In this document: positions 16,955-25,674 of the stretch, piece after piece | How the letters are laid out: each line of letters opens with the position of its first letter | Position numbering within the stretch: the first letter of the stretch is position 1 | NCBI GenBank assembly: GCA_046753625.1 | Contig: JBHHUB010000037.1 | Coordinates: 1 to 25,683 of the forward strand | Source: JADFOB01 sp046753625 | GTDB taxonomy: Bacteria; Planctomycetota; Phycisphaerae; UBA1845 | Direction of reading: 5' to 3' | DNA: 25,683 bases | Position numbers and translations under genes: made by a program | The notes under the pieces: generated by a model | The model's input: only the letters and a program-made list of their open reading frames with translations | Database searches by the model: none | Told to the model about the DNA's origin: nothing

Positions 16955-18277
16955 CTACGCCTGTCGGCCATCGCCTGGCGAATCCGTCGCGTTCCACGTC
17001 GATCGGATCACGCGTTTGGCCTTCATGTCAAATCGAGGCAACGAACCATCTTCTACCATAACCACGCTAGGACGAAAGTGCAGCCGATGCTGAATCGTTT
17101 CAGCGATGCGTTCCCCCAACCGCCCGTCCTTGGAATCCGGGCGGGCTTCCACCGAAAGCACGAGTTCGACCAGATCGCCCGTACCCTTAACCTCGATGGC
17201 AAACTCGGCCACGTCGTCGAACGCGCGAACGATGTTTTCAATGGCTGCCGGAAAGACGTTGTTGCCCCGGATCAGGATCATATCGTCGACCCGACCCAGC
17301 ACGCCGCCCGGCAGCCAGGCAAAGCACCGACCGCACGCGCACGCGCCGCGCTCCCATCGCACGCGATCGCCCGTGCGGTAGCGTATCAGCGGGCTTGACG
17401 TGCGGCCAAGATTCGTGAGTACCAACTCACCGGCGACGCCATCGGGCACCGGTGCCCCGGTTTCCGGGTCGATGACCTCCGCAATGAATTCCGATTCCAA
17501 CACGTGCAACCCACCCGGCCGCTCGATGCACTCGAATCCCCACGCGCCGCACTCCGTCATGCCTGCGTGATCCAGTACGCGTGCGCCGAATGCGGATTCG
17601 ATCCGGCTGCGCGTTGATGGAATGTTTCCGCCGGGCTCACCGGCCACCACGATCGCGCGAACCGACAAATGCGCCACATCGATGCCCTCCGCCCGGGCCA
17701 CGTCGGCCAGCCGAAGAGCGTAGGTGGGCGTACAGCACAACACGGTGATGTCATGCTTGATCAGATAGCGCAGCCGGGCGACGGTGGTCATGCCTCCCGC
17801 CGGCAAACAGAACGCCCCCATTTCGGTGGCGGCCTCAAACGCTGCCCAGAATCCAATGAAGGGGCCGAAGGAAAACGGGAAGAAAAAGCGGTCGCCGGAA
17901 TCAATACCGCCCGCGCGGAAAATCGTGCGCCAGCACAGCAGCCACCACGCCCACGATGCCGGCGTATCGAGCCAGCGGACGGGCTCGCCCGTGGATCCCG
18001 AGGTTTGATGGAGCCTTCGAAATGCGGACTTCGGGCCCGCCAGGTTGGTTCCGTAGGGGGGGTGCTCCTGCTGATCGGCTTCGATCTCAGCCCGCGTCGT
18101 GAAGGGAAGATCCGCTACCGAACATGCGGACGGATCCGCACCGACCTCGGCCAGTTTGGCCCGGTAGAACGGATTGGCCTGATAGGTCCGCTGCAGCAAG
18201 CGCGAGAGCTTTTCGCGCTGCAGCGCCCGCAACGCTTGTTCACCCAACTGTTCAACTTCGGGCCGATGAAACGGCAT
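16955..18277 (-). CDS. PaaK-type phenylacetate-CoA ligase family protein
   Basis: A 440-residue adenylate-forming CoA ligase of full PaaK length. Motifs in order are the P-loop TSGSTGEP (92-99), AGMTECG (238-244), IRYRTGD (298-304), a cysteine cluster C313-x-C315-x2-C318, and GRVDDMILIRGNNVFP (328-343), which belongs to the hinge and C-terminal domain. PaaK enzymes convert aryl- or acyl-acetic acids with ATP and CoA to CoA thioesters in the cytoplasm. The exact acid cannot be inferred. I chose the ATG at 18277 because the PaaK fold begins there; a GTG at 18316 extends it by 13 residues. It is the first gene of a coupled six-gene unit, so its product may be the entry thioester of the pathway. 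Confidence 0.9.
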   Translation of the reverse strand: MPFHRPEVEQLGEQALRALQREKLSRLLQRTYQANPFYRAKLAEVGADPSACSVADLPFTTRAEIEADQQEHPPYGTNLAGPKSAFRRLHQTSGSTGEPVRWLDTPASWAWWLLCWRTIFRAGGIDSGDRFFFPFSFGPFIGFWAAFEAATEMGAFCLPAGGMTTVARLRYLIKHDITVLCCTPTYALRLADVARAEGIDVAHLSVRAIVVAGEPGGNIPSTRSRIESAFGARVLDHAGMTECGAWGFECIERPGGLHVLESEFIAEVIDPETGAPVPDGVAGELVLTNLGRTSSPLIRYRTGDRVRWERGACACGRCFAWLPGGVLGRVDDMILIRGNNVFPAAIENIVRAFDDVAEFAIEVKGTGDLVELVLSVEARPDSKDGRLGERIAETIQHRLHFRPSVVMVEDGSLPRFDMKAKRVIRSTWNATDSPGDGRQA

Positions 18278-18353
18278 CCTGGTGACATACCCTTTCCTGC
18301 GGCCATCCTTGTACACTCCCAGGCAGCCGTCCCAGCCAACAGCGGGGCGCCGC

Positions 18354-18468
18354 CAGCCGAGGGCGGCCGGGCTTCAATGTGGTACACCCGTCCTCGGGTG
18401 TATATCTTCCTTGCCTACGCCGAGCCCTTCGCAACACACGCATCCCAGCCGGGGGCGGCCGGGCTACA
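18354..18468. repeat. Direct 23-nt repeat flanking an 8-bp hairpin
   Basis: The 23-nt sequences at 18354-18376 and 18446-18468 (both begin CAGCCG and contain GGGCGGCCGGGCT) match at 21 positions. Between them TACACCCG (18383-18390) and CGGGTGTA (18395-18402) form a perfect 8-bp stem with a TCCT loop. The gap follows the dockerin-type gene and precedes the CoA ligase. No T-run follows the hairpin, so termination is uncertain. A related motif occurs near 3400. Confidence 0.6.
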
Positions 18469-18474
18469 GCGGCT

Positions 18475-19599
18475 TTAGAAACAGGGCGAATCGCCCAGCG
18501 TGGCGCCGTTGAACATGTCAAAAGTGCCGGCGCCGTTGAGCAGGTCGATCACGCGCAAAATGTCGGCCGGCCCCGCTTGACCGCTTCGATCAACGTCGGT
18601 GCTGTAGGGCTCGCACGCCCCGCTGCCCACGCCGTTGATGCAATCGATGACCGCCAGAATGTCGCTCGGCCCCGTGGTGCCGTCGCCATTAACGTCGCCG
18701 GGCAAGGACGCCACACAAATGCTGGTTCCGCTGGCAACGTGCGTCAGGGACGTCCACGCACCGGGCGCGATCGGTTCGGTCAGTTGAACTCGAATCATGT
18801 TGCCGCCCAGATCGGTTACGCCGGCGATAGCGGGCGGCACGCCGTCTGATCCCCATTCCATCACGAGCAAATCGTCGAGCACGATGGGCGCGGCCGGTGT
18901 GGCGTTGAAGGACACGTCAAAGGTGTCCCATCCTTGGCGTGCGGCCGGGTCGAGCAGCGTATGCGGCTGGCGGGCGTCTATCGCGCCGTGGGGCGGAAGC
19001 GCCGAAGTAATGTAGGCCGTGCTGTTGGTGGAAACGAAGCTTCCGTGCACCTCGCAGGTGTACGTGAATGGAGCCCCCGCGAGCTCGCTGCCGCCGGCCC
19101 AGGTGAGCACGGAATTGCCCGAGTTGGGGCTGTCGAAGACCACCGTCGCCGTCGATGAGCTCGGCAATATGAACGGAGACTCGATCCCAAACGCGCTCAA
19201 ATCGCCCGTGAAGTTCACGGCGTAAATGTCGTTGGTCACAAACGAGCCGGTCTCCCGATCGAACGTGCCGCCCAACGACGCGATGATCTCAATCGTAATG
19301 GCGCCGGTACCCACCGGGCCGTTCGGCGTGGGCAGGAAGAGTTCATCGACGTTTTGATAGTAGCTGATGAACCGGGCCGTTCCCGCGGCAGGATCGATTT
19401 CCAACTCGTAGGTCGTATCGGCCACCGACGCGCTGGTCACACCGTCGGGCCCAAACCCGAAGTCCAAGGTGAATCCGCTTTGCACCTGCGCGTTTTGGGT
19501 GAAATTCACGGAAACCGGCGCGGCCATCGCCGACGTCGTCACAAGCATACCCAGCACCACAGCAAAAAACCGGCTCGACATTGATCTTGTCCTTTTCAT
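18475..19599 (-). CDS. Secreted protein with C-terminal dockerin-like calcium-loop pair
   Basis: A 374-residue exported protein. The signal peptide is basic, then hydrophobic (FFAVVLGMLVTTSAMA), with cleavage near residue 26. The body (about 27-300) is rich in small and acidic residues and beta-prone, with no enzyme motif that I recognise. Residues 301-374 form a type I dockerin-like module: DVNGDGTTGPSD and DVDRSGQAGPAD are two EF-hand-type loops, each followed by a helix, ILAVIDCINGVG and ILRVIDLLNG. Outside clostridia such modules are widespread on secreted planctomycete proteins and probably mediate attachment or stability. Two starts are plausible: 19599, used here, and 19581, which has AAGGA 8 nt upstream. 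The gene stands alone, separated by 197 nt from the ligase operon. Confidence 0.88.
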   Translation of the reverse strand: MKRTRSMSSRFFAVVLGMLVTTSAMAAPVSVNFTQNAQVQSGFTLDFGFGPDGVTSASVADTTYELEIDPAAGTARFISYYQNVDELFLPTPNGPVGTGAITIEIIASLGGTFDRETGSFVTNDIYAVNFTGDLSAFGIESPFILPSSSTATVVFDSPNSGNSVLTWAGGSELAGAPFTYTCEVHGSFVSTNSTAYITSALPPHGAIDARQPHTLLDPAARQGWDTFDVSFNATPAAPIVLDDLLVMEWGSDGVPPAIAGVTDLGGNMIRVQLTEPIAPGAWTSLTHVASGTSICVASLPGDVNGDGTTGPSDILAVIDCINGVGSGACEPYSTDVDRSGQAGPADILRVIDLLNGAGTFDMFNGATLGDSPCF

Positions 19600-20006
19600 T
19601 CGACGTTGATCCTTTCGTCCAACAAGCGACCTCACCCGGCGACCTGGCCGGCGGATACGCTTCCTCTTCAGGTCAGCTCTGCTCAACGACGCGTGTTCCA
19701 TCCACCCCAACCGCTCCCCGGCCCACGGCTGCGCTCGACCGGCGTTCACGGCAGACCACACGACCGCTCAACGAAATGCGCCGGCCGTCGTCGCTCCGTG
19801 GCGACCTGGGTGTACGCCCGGAAACCCGAGACGTGCACAGGAGGGTAGTAGTTTCCCGTGCGATCCGCAACCAAAGCCGTCGCCTCTCCACATAATCTGA
19901 CATTTGCGGTACCGTGTTTTCCTGAGTAGCACCCGCAAGAAACCTTGGAATCGCGGCACTTGCAGACGGCGCAGGGTTGCCCCATCGGATCGGAGACGAT
20001 GAACCT
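19600..20006. other. Divergent intergenic region without a recognisable gene
   Basis: This 407-nt gap separates the minus-strand dockerin-type gene from the plus-strand glycosyltransferase. It should hold the promoters of both. I could not find a convincing -35/-10 pair, a hairpin or a coding frame with family character. Open frames here lack recognisable motifs. Confidence 0.5.
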
Positions 20007-21299
20007 ATGAATGTCGCCTATCTCGCTGCCGGCGCCGCGGGAATGTATTGCGGCAGTTGCATGCGCGACAATCGGCTGGCGGCCACCCTGATCCAACAAG
20101 ACAAGCACGTCGCGCTGGTGCCCCTCTACACGCCGCTGCGCACGGACGAAACCGACGTGAGCCGGGGGCCGGTCTATTACGGCGGTATCAATGTTTACCT
20201 ACAACAATGGGCTCGCGCGTTTGGGCATCTGCCCCGCGTGCTGCGCGACGGGCTCGACGCCCCGGGGCTGCTGCGTAGAATTGGGCGATTCGCAGGCAGC
20301 ACTGATGCACGCCGCTTGGGCGCGCTGACCGTCTCCATGCTCGAAGGGCCACGGGGGCGACAGCGGGCGGAGTTGGCGCAACTCGCCGACGGCCTTAGCG
20401 CGATGAAGCCCGACCTGATCAATCTGCCCAACCTGATGTTCGTAGGTGTCGCGGACTATCTGAAGCAGCGGCTGGGCGTACCGATCGTCTGCACGCTCAG
20501 CGGCGAAGATGTATTCACCGACGCGCTTCGTGAACCCCACCGATCGCGCGTAATGAGACTGATTGAGGAGCATGGACAGCATGTCGATGCTTTTGTGGCC
20601 GTCACGCGGTATTTCGCGGACCGCGCGGCCTGCCATTTCGCGATTCCGCGCGAGCGCATTCATACCATCCCCATGGGCATCCTTGTCGAGGATTTCTCAT
20701 TCGAGCCTGCCACGCCGCCGCCGCGCTTTACCATTGGGTTTCTTGCGCGAATCTGCCGCGAGAAGGGGCTGCACAACATCGTCGAAGCCTGCATCAAGCT
20801 GTACGGTCGCGGGGTGGATGGTGCGCTGCGCGTGGCCGGGTATCTGGCGCCGGCGAACCGACGGTACCTGGAGCAGAACCGCCGCAGGATGGCCCAATCA
20901 GGCCTCAGCGACCGCTTCGAATATGTGGGCGAGCTATCGCGTCAAGACAAAGTGGGTTTTCTCCGAAGCATTTCGGTGCTCTCGGTGCCAACGGAATACC
21001 ACGAGGCCAAGGGCTTCTACATCCTCGAAGCCATGGCCGCCGGTGTGCCCGTCGTGCAGCCGGACCACGGCTCGTTTCCGGAGCTCATCGATATGACGGG
21101 AGGTGGTCTGCTTTTTGAATCGGGCCGGACCGATCGGCTCGCCGACGCACTCGCACAATTAAGCGGGGATGACTCGCTTCGCTGCGCCTTGGGGCGAAGC
21201 GGCCAAGACGGCGTCAAGCGACACTACGATGCCCAAACGATGGCGGAGCAAACGTGGCGTCTTTATGAACAAATTGTGCGCGAGCGAAGAGAAGGATAG
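20007..21299 (+). CDS. Glycosyltransferase family 4 protein
   Basis: A 430-residue GT-B glycosyltransferase. The N-terminal domain begins MNVAYLAAGAAGMYCGS, the glycine-rich acceptor-side loop of GT4 enzymes. The C-terminal domain contains GFLARICREKG (244-254) and the donor-binding EX7E pair E333 and E341 in EAKGFYILEAMAAGVPVV. These enzymes transfer a sugar from a nucleotide sugar to a lipid or glycan acceptor in the cytoplasm. The ATG at 20007 gives the normal family N-terminus; GGAG lies 11 nt upstream. It is followed after 12 nt by an ABC transporter ATPase gene, so it probably glycosylates something exported or is simply cotranscribed. The sugar and acceptor are not identifiable. Confidence 0.92.
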   Translation: MNVAYLAAGAAGMYCGSCMRDNRLAATLIQQDKHVALVPLYTPLRTDETDVSRGPVYYGGINVYLQQWARAFGHLPRVLRDGLDAPGLLRRIGRFAGSTDARRLGALTVSMLEGPRGRQRAELAQLADGLSAMKPDLINLPNLMFVGVADYLKQRLGVPIVCTLSGEDVFTDALREPHRSRVMRLIEEHGQHVDAFVAVTRYFADRAACHFAIPRERIHTIPMGILVEDFSFEPATPPPRFTIGFLARICREKGLHNIVEACIKLYGRGVDGALRVAGYLAPANRRYLEQNRRRMAQSGLSDRFEYVGELSRQDKVGFLRSISVLSVPTEYHEAKGFYILEAMAAGVPVVQPDHGSFPELIDMTGGGLLFESGRTDRLADALAQLSGDDSLRCALGRSGQDGVKRHYDAQTMAEQTWRLYEQIVRERREG

Positions 21300-21311
21300 A
21301 CTGGTGCATTC

Positions 21312-21977
21312 ATGATTAAAGCTGATCACATCACCAAGTCGTACGATGCACCAGGAGGCGAATTGGTGATCCTGCGCGAGCTTTCGCTCGAGGTGGACGC
21401 GGACGAAGCCATCGCGATCATGGGCCCGTCCGGCTCCGGCAAGAGCACGTTGCTCAACATCCTCGGCGCGTTGGAGCCGCCTTCGTCGGGAACCGTGCTC
21501 ATCGCGGGTGAGGATCCGTACGCGTTGGAGAAGAATCATCTGGCGGCGTTTCGCAATCGAAACATTGGGTTCGTCTTCCAAGAGCACCACCTGCTCCCTC
21601 AATGCACGGTGTTGGAAAACGTCTTGCTTCCCACATTGGCGGGCCACCATGGCACCGGCGGCATCGAGCGGGCGCGAGCCCTTCTGAAAGACGTAGGCCT
21701 GACGGACCGCACCGACCATGCCCCTTCGGAATTGTCCGGCGGAGAACGACAGCGGGTCGCCATCGCGCGCGCTTTGATTCAAGAACCTAAGGTGGTCTTG
21801 GCCGACGAGCCCACGGGCAATCTCGATGCCGCGACGTCGCAGCGCGTGGTTGACGTCTTGCTCAAGCTTCATTCGGCATCGTCAAGCGCGATGATCGCGG
21901 TCACGCACAACGAAAAAATCGCCCGGCAGTTCGACAAGCGATTCCAGCTCGACGATGGCCACCTGCACGAGTTGTAG
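21312..21977 (+). CDS. ABC transporter ATP-binding protein (LolD/MacB type)
   Basis: A 221-residue nucleotide-binding subunit with every catalytic element intact. Walker A is GPSGSGKST (38-46), the Q-loop glutamine Q90, the signature LSGGERQRVAIARAL (141-155), Walker B VVLADEPTGNLD (161-172), and the H-loop histidine H199. The signature and short length are typical of the LolD/MacB group, which powers FtsX-like permeases that extract or move lipoproteins and other molecules by mechanotransmission rather than through a pore. The permease gene begins about 10 nt after the stop (or overlaps the end if an upstream ATG is used), so the two proteins form one complex. Confidence 0.96.
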   Translation: MIKADHITKSYDAPGGELVILRELSLEVDADEAIAIMGPSGSGKSTLLNILGALEPPSSGTVLIAGEDPYALEKNHLAAFRNRNIGFVFQEHHLLPQCTVLENVLLPTLAGHHGTGGIERARALLKDVGLTDRTDHAPSELSGGERQRVAIARALIQEPKVVLADEPTGNLDAATSQRVVDVLLKLHSASSSAMIAVTHNEKIARQFDKRFQLDDGHLHEL

Positions 21978-21987
21978 CGAGAAACCG

Positions 21988-24900
21988 GTGCTCCCGAGAA
22001 CCCTGATCTTCAAGAATCTCCGGTATTTCCGGTCCGCGACCCTGGCCATCGGACTCGGCGTGGCCACCGCCGCAGCCGTCATCACCGGCGCGTTGCTCGT
22101 GGGCGATTCCATGCAAGCGAGCCTGCGCAAGCTCGCACTTGCGCGGTTGAGCGGCGTCCAGGTCATGGCTGGCGGCACGCGATTTTTTCGCGAGAACCTG
22201 TCGCCGGACCAACCCAACCGGCCCCACGCCCCGTTAATCCAGGCTTCGGCCAGCGCCGCCCATGCCGAAAGTCGGCGCCGCAGCAATCGTGTAACGGTTT
22301 ACGGCGTAGATGGGCGCTTCTGGAAACTGGTCGCCCCAGGGCGGCTGACCCCTCCCGAACTTGGTGACCGTCAGGTGGCCGTCAGCGCGCGACTCGCGCA
22401 GGAGCTCGGCGCCAAAGTGGGCGACGAGCTTCTGATCCGGCTTGGCCGACATCAGGACATTCCGATCGAGGTACTTCTGGGCCGACGCGACGCAACGACC
22501 ACGACGTTGCGGCGCCGCATCGTGCGCATCCTTACAGACGATGGACCCGGAGGCTTTTCCCTACGACCGACGCAGGCTCCGCCGCGAAACGTCTTTGTCG
22601 ATCTTCGGACGATGCAAAGAACGCTGAAAAAACCATTCCAAGCCAACACCATCCTATACGGACCCGCGCAGCAAGCGATTGCGGAATCCTCCCTTGCCGA
22701 ATCGGTGGCTGCGGAACTCGCCACGAGGCTGAGCCTTGATGACCTCGGACTGACCCTGCGCGTCAATGAATCGCTGGGCTACGCGGCCCTGGAGAACGAC
22801 TCGCTTCTGATCGCACCGGGCTTCGAACAAGCAGCGGCGGCCGCGGGACGGGAGTTGGGAGTACGCCCGGTGGCTGTGCTGACCTATTTGGCCAATGAAA
22901 TCTCGCTCGAATCATCGGGCGCCCCATCCAACACGACCGCCGCCATACCCTATTCAACCGTGTCGGCCGTGGACCCGGTCCTATTTGCACAGTGGCACCG
23001 GGCCAGCCCACCGCGCGTCCCGAGCGTCGCGTTGAGCGCGGGGGAAATCGTCCTGACGAACTGGGCCGCCGACGATCTCGGCGCCAAACCGGGCGATCGC
23101 ATCACGTTGACGTATTGGAAGACCGCCGGCCTCGGTGAACTTGAGACACAGCGCGCATCGTTTCGCATGTCGGACGTCCTTGACCTGTCCGGCGCGGTCG
23201 CGGACCCGGGCTTCTCGCCGACCTATCCCGGCATCACAGACACACGCCGCATCAGCGACTGGGATCCGCCCTTTCCGGTTGACTTGACCAGAATCCGCGA
23301 TAAGGACGAACGCTATTGGGATCAGCACCGTGCCACCCCAAAGGCGTTCATTGCGCTTGCCGATGGGCTACGCTACTGGGCTGAGGACGCCCGACGATTC
23401 GGATCGCTGACATCCGTGCGATTCTACCCGGACACCGCAACGGACTTGGCATCGTTTTCCGAACGGCTCGCCGGCCGCATCATGAAGCACGTCGGCTTGG
23501 ACGACGCGGGCATCATCGTGACCGCCGTCCACGAGCAAGCACTGGCGGCCGGTGCGGGCAGCACAGACTTCGGGCAGCTCTTCCTCGGCTTCAGCTTTTT
23601 CCTCATCGTCTCGGCGGCACTGCTGGTCGCGCTCATGAACCGCCTGAACATCGCCCGACGCGCACGGCAGATCGGATTGCTGATGGCGCTGGGCTTTACA
23701 CCGGCGATGGTGCGGCGGCTGCTGATGCGGGAGGGTCTGCTGATCGCCTTGGTGGGTTCTGCCGTGGGCCAGACGGCGGCGATCGGTTTCGCCTGGTTCA
23801 TGTTGGCGGGGTTGAAGAGTTGGTGGTCGGGCGCGGTTCATGCTCCGTTCCTCCAATTGCACGTTTCGCCCGTAGCCGTGCTGATTGGCTTTGGTTCCTG
23901 CGTCGCGGTTTCCGCTCTTTCGATCGCGCTCTCGCTTCGACCGCTTCGCAACGCCACCCCAAACCGGCTCCTCGGCGGCGGCAGCGAAGTGCGCATGCCG
24001 CGCACGGCCCGACCCGCCGACCGCCGCACCGGGCTCAAGGCCGTCGTGCTGATGGCCCTGGCGCTGCTGGCGGCGGGCGCCGGTTTGGTGGGCGATGTGC
24101 TGCCCCCAACGGCCCTGTTTTTCGCAAGCGGCGCCTTGTCCCTGCTGGCTTGCCTTTGCGTGTTGTCGATGATGTTTCGCCGCCAAGACCGATTTGCGAT
24201 TCCCCGTGCGGGCTGCGCCGCGCCGGTTCGACTCGGCATGAGGAACGCCACACGGCAGGCGGACCGGAGCATCATCACGGCCACGCTGCTGGCCTCGTCG
24301 ACGTTCCTGCTGGCGTCGATTCAGGCGTTTTACATAAGCGAGCCAGGGCCGTCGCAGGCCAACAACACGCCCGGCGGCGGGTTCCAGCTTTACGCCGAGA
24401 GTTCTCTGCCGCTGCCTTATCCGCTCGGCGCGCCGAACTTCTCCGATGACTTGAATCTTTCAGATGCCACCATATCGGCACTATTGAAATCCGAGGTGGT
24501 TGGTTTTCGATTGTCCGCGGGCGAGGCCGTCGGATGCACCAACCTTTACCGACCGACCCAGCCCCGCATCATCGGAGCCGGCGACGCGATGATCGCGCGC
24601 GGCGGGTTCACCTTCGCGGCAACACTGGCCGAAACGGACGAGGAGCGGGCCAATCCCTGGCTCTTGCTGAGGAGGCGCTTTGACGACGGCGCGATCGCAG
24701 CCATCGGCGACCAGAACGCCGTCCTCTGGCAGCTTCACTCCGGGTTGGGCAAGGACTTCCCCATCCACGATGAGCACGGCCGGAAGGTGCCCTTGCGATT
24801 CGTCGCACTGCTCGGCGGCAGCGTGCTGCAAGACGAGCTGATCGTCAGCGACGCCGACTTCAAGCGGCTGTTCCCTCACACCGCCGGACATGGATTCTTT

Positions 24901-25407
24901 CTCATCCAAACGCCGAATGAAGTGGCGGCAATCCTGGAAACCGGCTTGGAGCGAGACTTGGAGCCGTTCGGCCTTGATGCCGGAAGCGTGGCACAACGAC
25001 TGCGCGATTACAACGCCGTACAGAACACCTACCTGGCGACGTTTCAGACGCTGGGTGGATTCGGGCTGGTGCTGGGCTCGCTCGGCTTGGTTGCCGTCAT
25101 GCTGCGCCATGTTTGGGAGCGCCGCCCGGAACTGGCATTGATGCAGGCACTCGGGTTTACGCGCCGAGCGTTGGCGGGCATGGTCCTGGCGGAAAACGCG
25201 TTGGTACTCAGCGCCGGCATGGCGGCGGGCCTGGCACCGGCGTTGATCGCGGTGGTTCCGCAGCTTCTGCGGAGAGGCATGGCGTTCCCCTGGGAATCGG
25301 TGGCCCTCACGCTGATCGGCGTGATCCTGCTGGGCCTAGGCGTCGGTGCGGCGGCTTTGGTCCATGCACTTCGCAGGCCGCTGATTCCGGCGCTGCGCAG
25401 GGAGTAG
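21988..25407 (+). CDS. Very large FtsX-like ABC permease (MacB/LolC-type, duplicated)
   Basis: About 1139 residues with two FtsX-like halves. TM1 (about 18-39) is followed by an extracytoplasmic MacB-like domain to about 525. Then come a first FtsX core (about 530-680), further helices (about 695-750), a new TM near 785, a second extracytoplasmic domain, and a second FtsX core (about 1005-1135, GLVLGSLGLVAVMLRHVWERRPE). That is about ten membrane helices. A GTG start at 21988 is preferred because the family N-terminus (LPRTLIFKNLRYFR) begins there with GAGA upstream; an ATG at 21955 would add 11 unlikely residues and overlap the ATPase end. With the ATPase it forms a type VII-like transporter complex. 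Cargo (lipoproteins, lipids or a glycoconjugate) is unknown. Confidence 0.9.
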   Translation: MLPRTLIFKNLRYFRSATLAIGLGVATAAAVITGALLVGDSMQASLRKLALARLSGVQVMAGGTRFFRENLSPDQPNRPHAPLIQASASAAHAESRRRSNRVTVYGVDGRFWKLVAPGRLTPPELGDRQVAVSARLAQELGAKVGDELLIRLGRHQDIPIEVLLGRRDATTTTLRRRIVRILTDDGPGGFSLRPTQAPPRNVFVDLRTMQRTLKKPFQANTILYGPAQQAIAESSLAESVAAELATRLSLDDLGLTLRVNESLGYAALENDSLLIAPGFEQAAAAAGRELGVRPVAVLTYLANEISLESSGAPSNTTAAIPYSTVSAVDPVLFAQWHRASPPRVPSVALSAGEIVLTNWAADDLGAKPGDRITLTYWKTAGLGELETQRASFRMSDVLDLSGAVADPGFSPTYPGITDTRRISDWDPPFPVDLTRIRDKDERYWDQHRATPKAFIALADGLRYWAEDARRFGSLTSVRFYPDTATDLASFSERLAGRIMKHVGLDDAGIIVTAVHEQALAAGAGSTDFGQLFLGFSFFLIVSAALLVALMNRLNIARRARQIGLLMALGFTPAMVRRLLMREGLLIALVGSAVGQTAAIGFAWFMLAGLKSWWSGAVHAPFLQLHVSPVAVLIGFGSCVAVSALSIALSLRPLRNATPNRLLGGGSEVRMPRTARPADRRTGLKAVVLMALALLAAGAGLVGDVLPPTALFFASGALSLLACLCVLSMMFRRQDRFAIPRAGCAAPVRLGMRNATRQADRSIITATLLASSTFLLASIQAFYISEPGPSQANNTPGGGFQLYAESSLPLPYPLGAPNFSDDLNLSDATISALLKSEVVGFRLSAGEAVGCTNLYRPTQPRIIGAGDAMIARGGFTFAATLAETDEERANPWLLLRRRFDDGAIAAIGDQNAVLWQLHSGLGKDFPIHDEHGRKVPLRFVALLGGSVLQDELIVSDADFKRLFPHTAGHGFFLIQTPNEVAAILETGLERDLEPFGLDAGSVAQRLRDYNAVQNTYLATFQTLGGFGLVLGSLGLVAVMLRHVWERRPELALMQALGFTRRALAGMVLAENALVLSAGMAAGLAPALIAVVPQLLRRGMAFPWESVALTLIGVILLGLGVGAAALVHALRRPLIPALRRE

Positions 25408-25510
25408 CGCCGCAGCGTATGCGTCTTGTACCTGCAGATGTTCTCAAGAGGCACGCCCGAATGAGCGAAGGCAGCCGATTCAGTTGCGGTCGATCGGATC
25501 GGTCGGGTGC

Positions 25511-25524
25511 GCGCGGCGCCGCGC
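25511..25524. repeat. Perfect 14-nt palindrome next to the tRNA promoter
   Basis: GCGCGGCGCCGCGC is identical to its reverse complement. Its last base directly abuts the TTGACA box at 25525. It could be an operator, a remnant of a terminator for the permease operon, or chance in GC-rich DNA. Confidence 0.4.
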
Positions 25525-25554
25525 TTGACAGCGCCGGCCGTCCTGCGTTGCAAT
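25525..25554 (+). promoter_or_regulatory. Candidate sigma-70-type promoter of tRNA-Leu
   Basis: A consensus -35 box TTGACA (25525-25530) is followed after 18 nt by TGCAAT (25549-25554), four of six matches to TATAAT. A start near 25561 would place the tRNA 5' end about 30 nt downstream, normal for a tRNA leader. Confidence 0.5.
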
Positions 25555-25591
25555 GCATCGCACGGAGCTGAGGGATGGATACGAGACAGGC

Positions 25592-25674
25592 GGGCGAGTG
25601 GCGGAATGGCAGACGCTGGGGACTTAAAATCCCCTGTCCTAACGGACGTGAGGGTTCGATTCCCTCCTCGCCCA
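25592..25674 (+). tRNA. tRNA-Leu (anticodon TAA)
   Basis: A complete cloverleaf can be drawn. The acceptor stem GGGCGAG (25592-25598) pairs perfectly with CTCGCCC (25667-25673), with A25674 as discriminator. The anticodon stem GGGGA/TCCCC encloses the loop CTTAAAA with anticodon TAA at 25625-25627. A long variable arm (GTCC 25636-25639 with GGAC 25644-25647) marks a class II tRNA. The T arm is GAGGG, TTCGATT, CCCTC. The 3' CCA is not encoded next to the discriminator, so it must be added after transcription. It decodes UUA and UUG. Confidence 0.97.

Noticed and set aside
18383..18402. Intrinsic terminator for the dockerin-type gene
   Set aside because: The 8-bp stem is perfect but no T-run follows on the minus strand.
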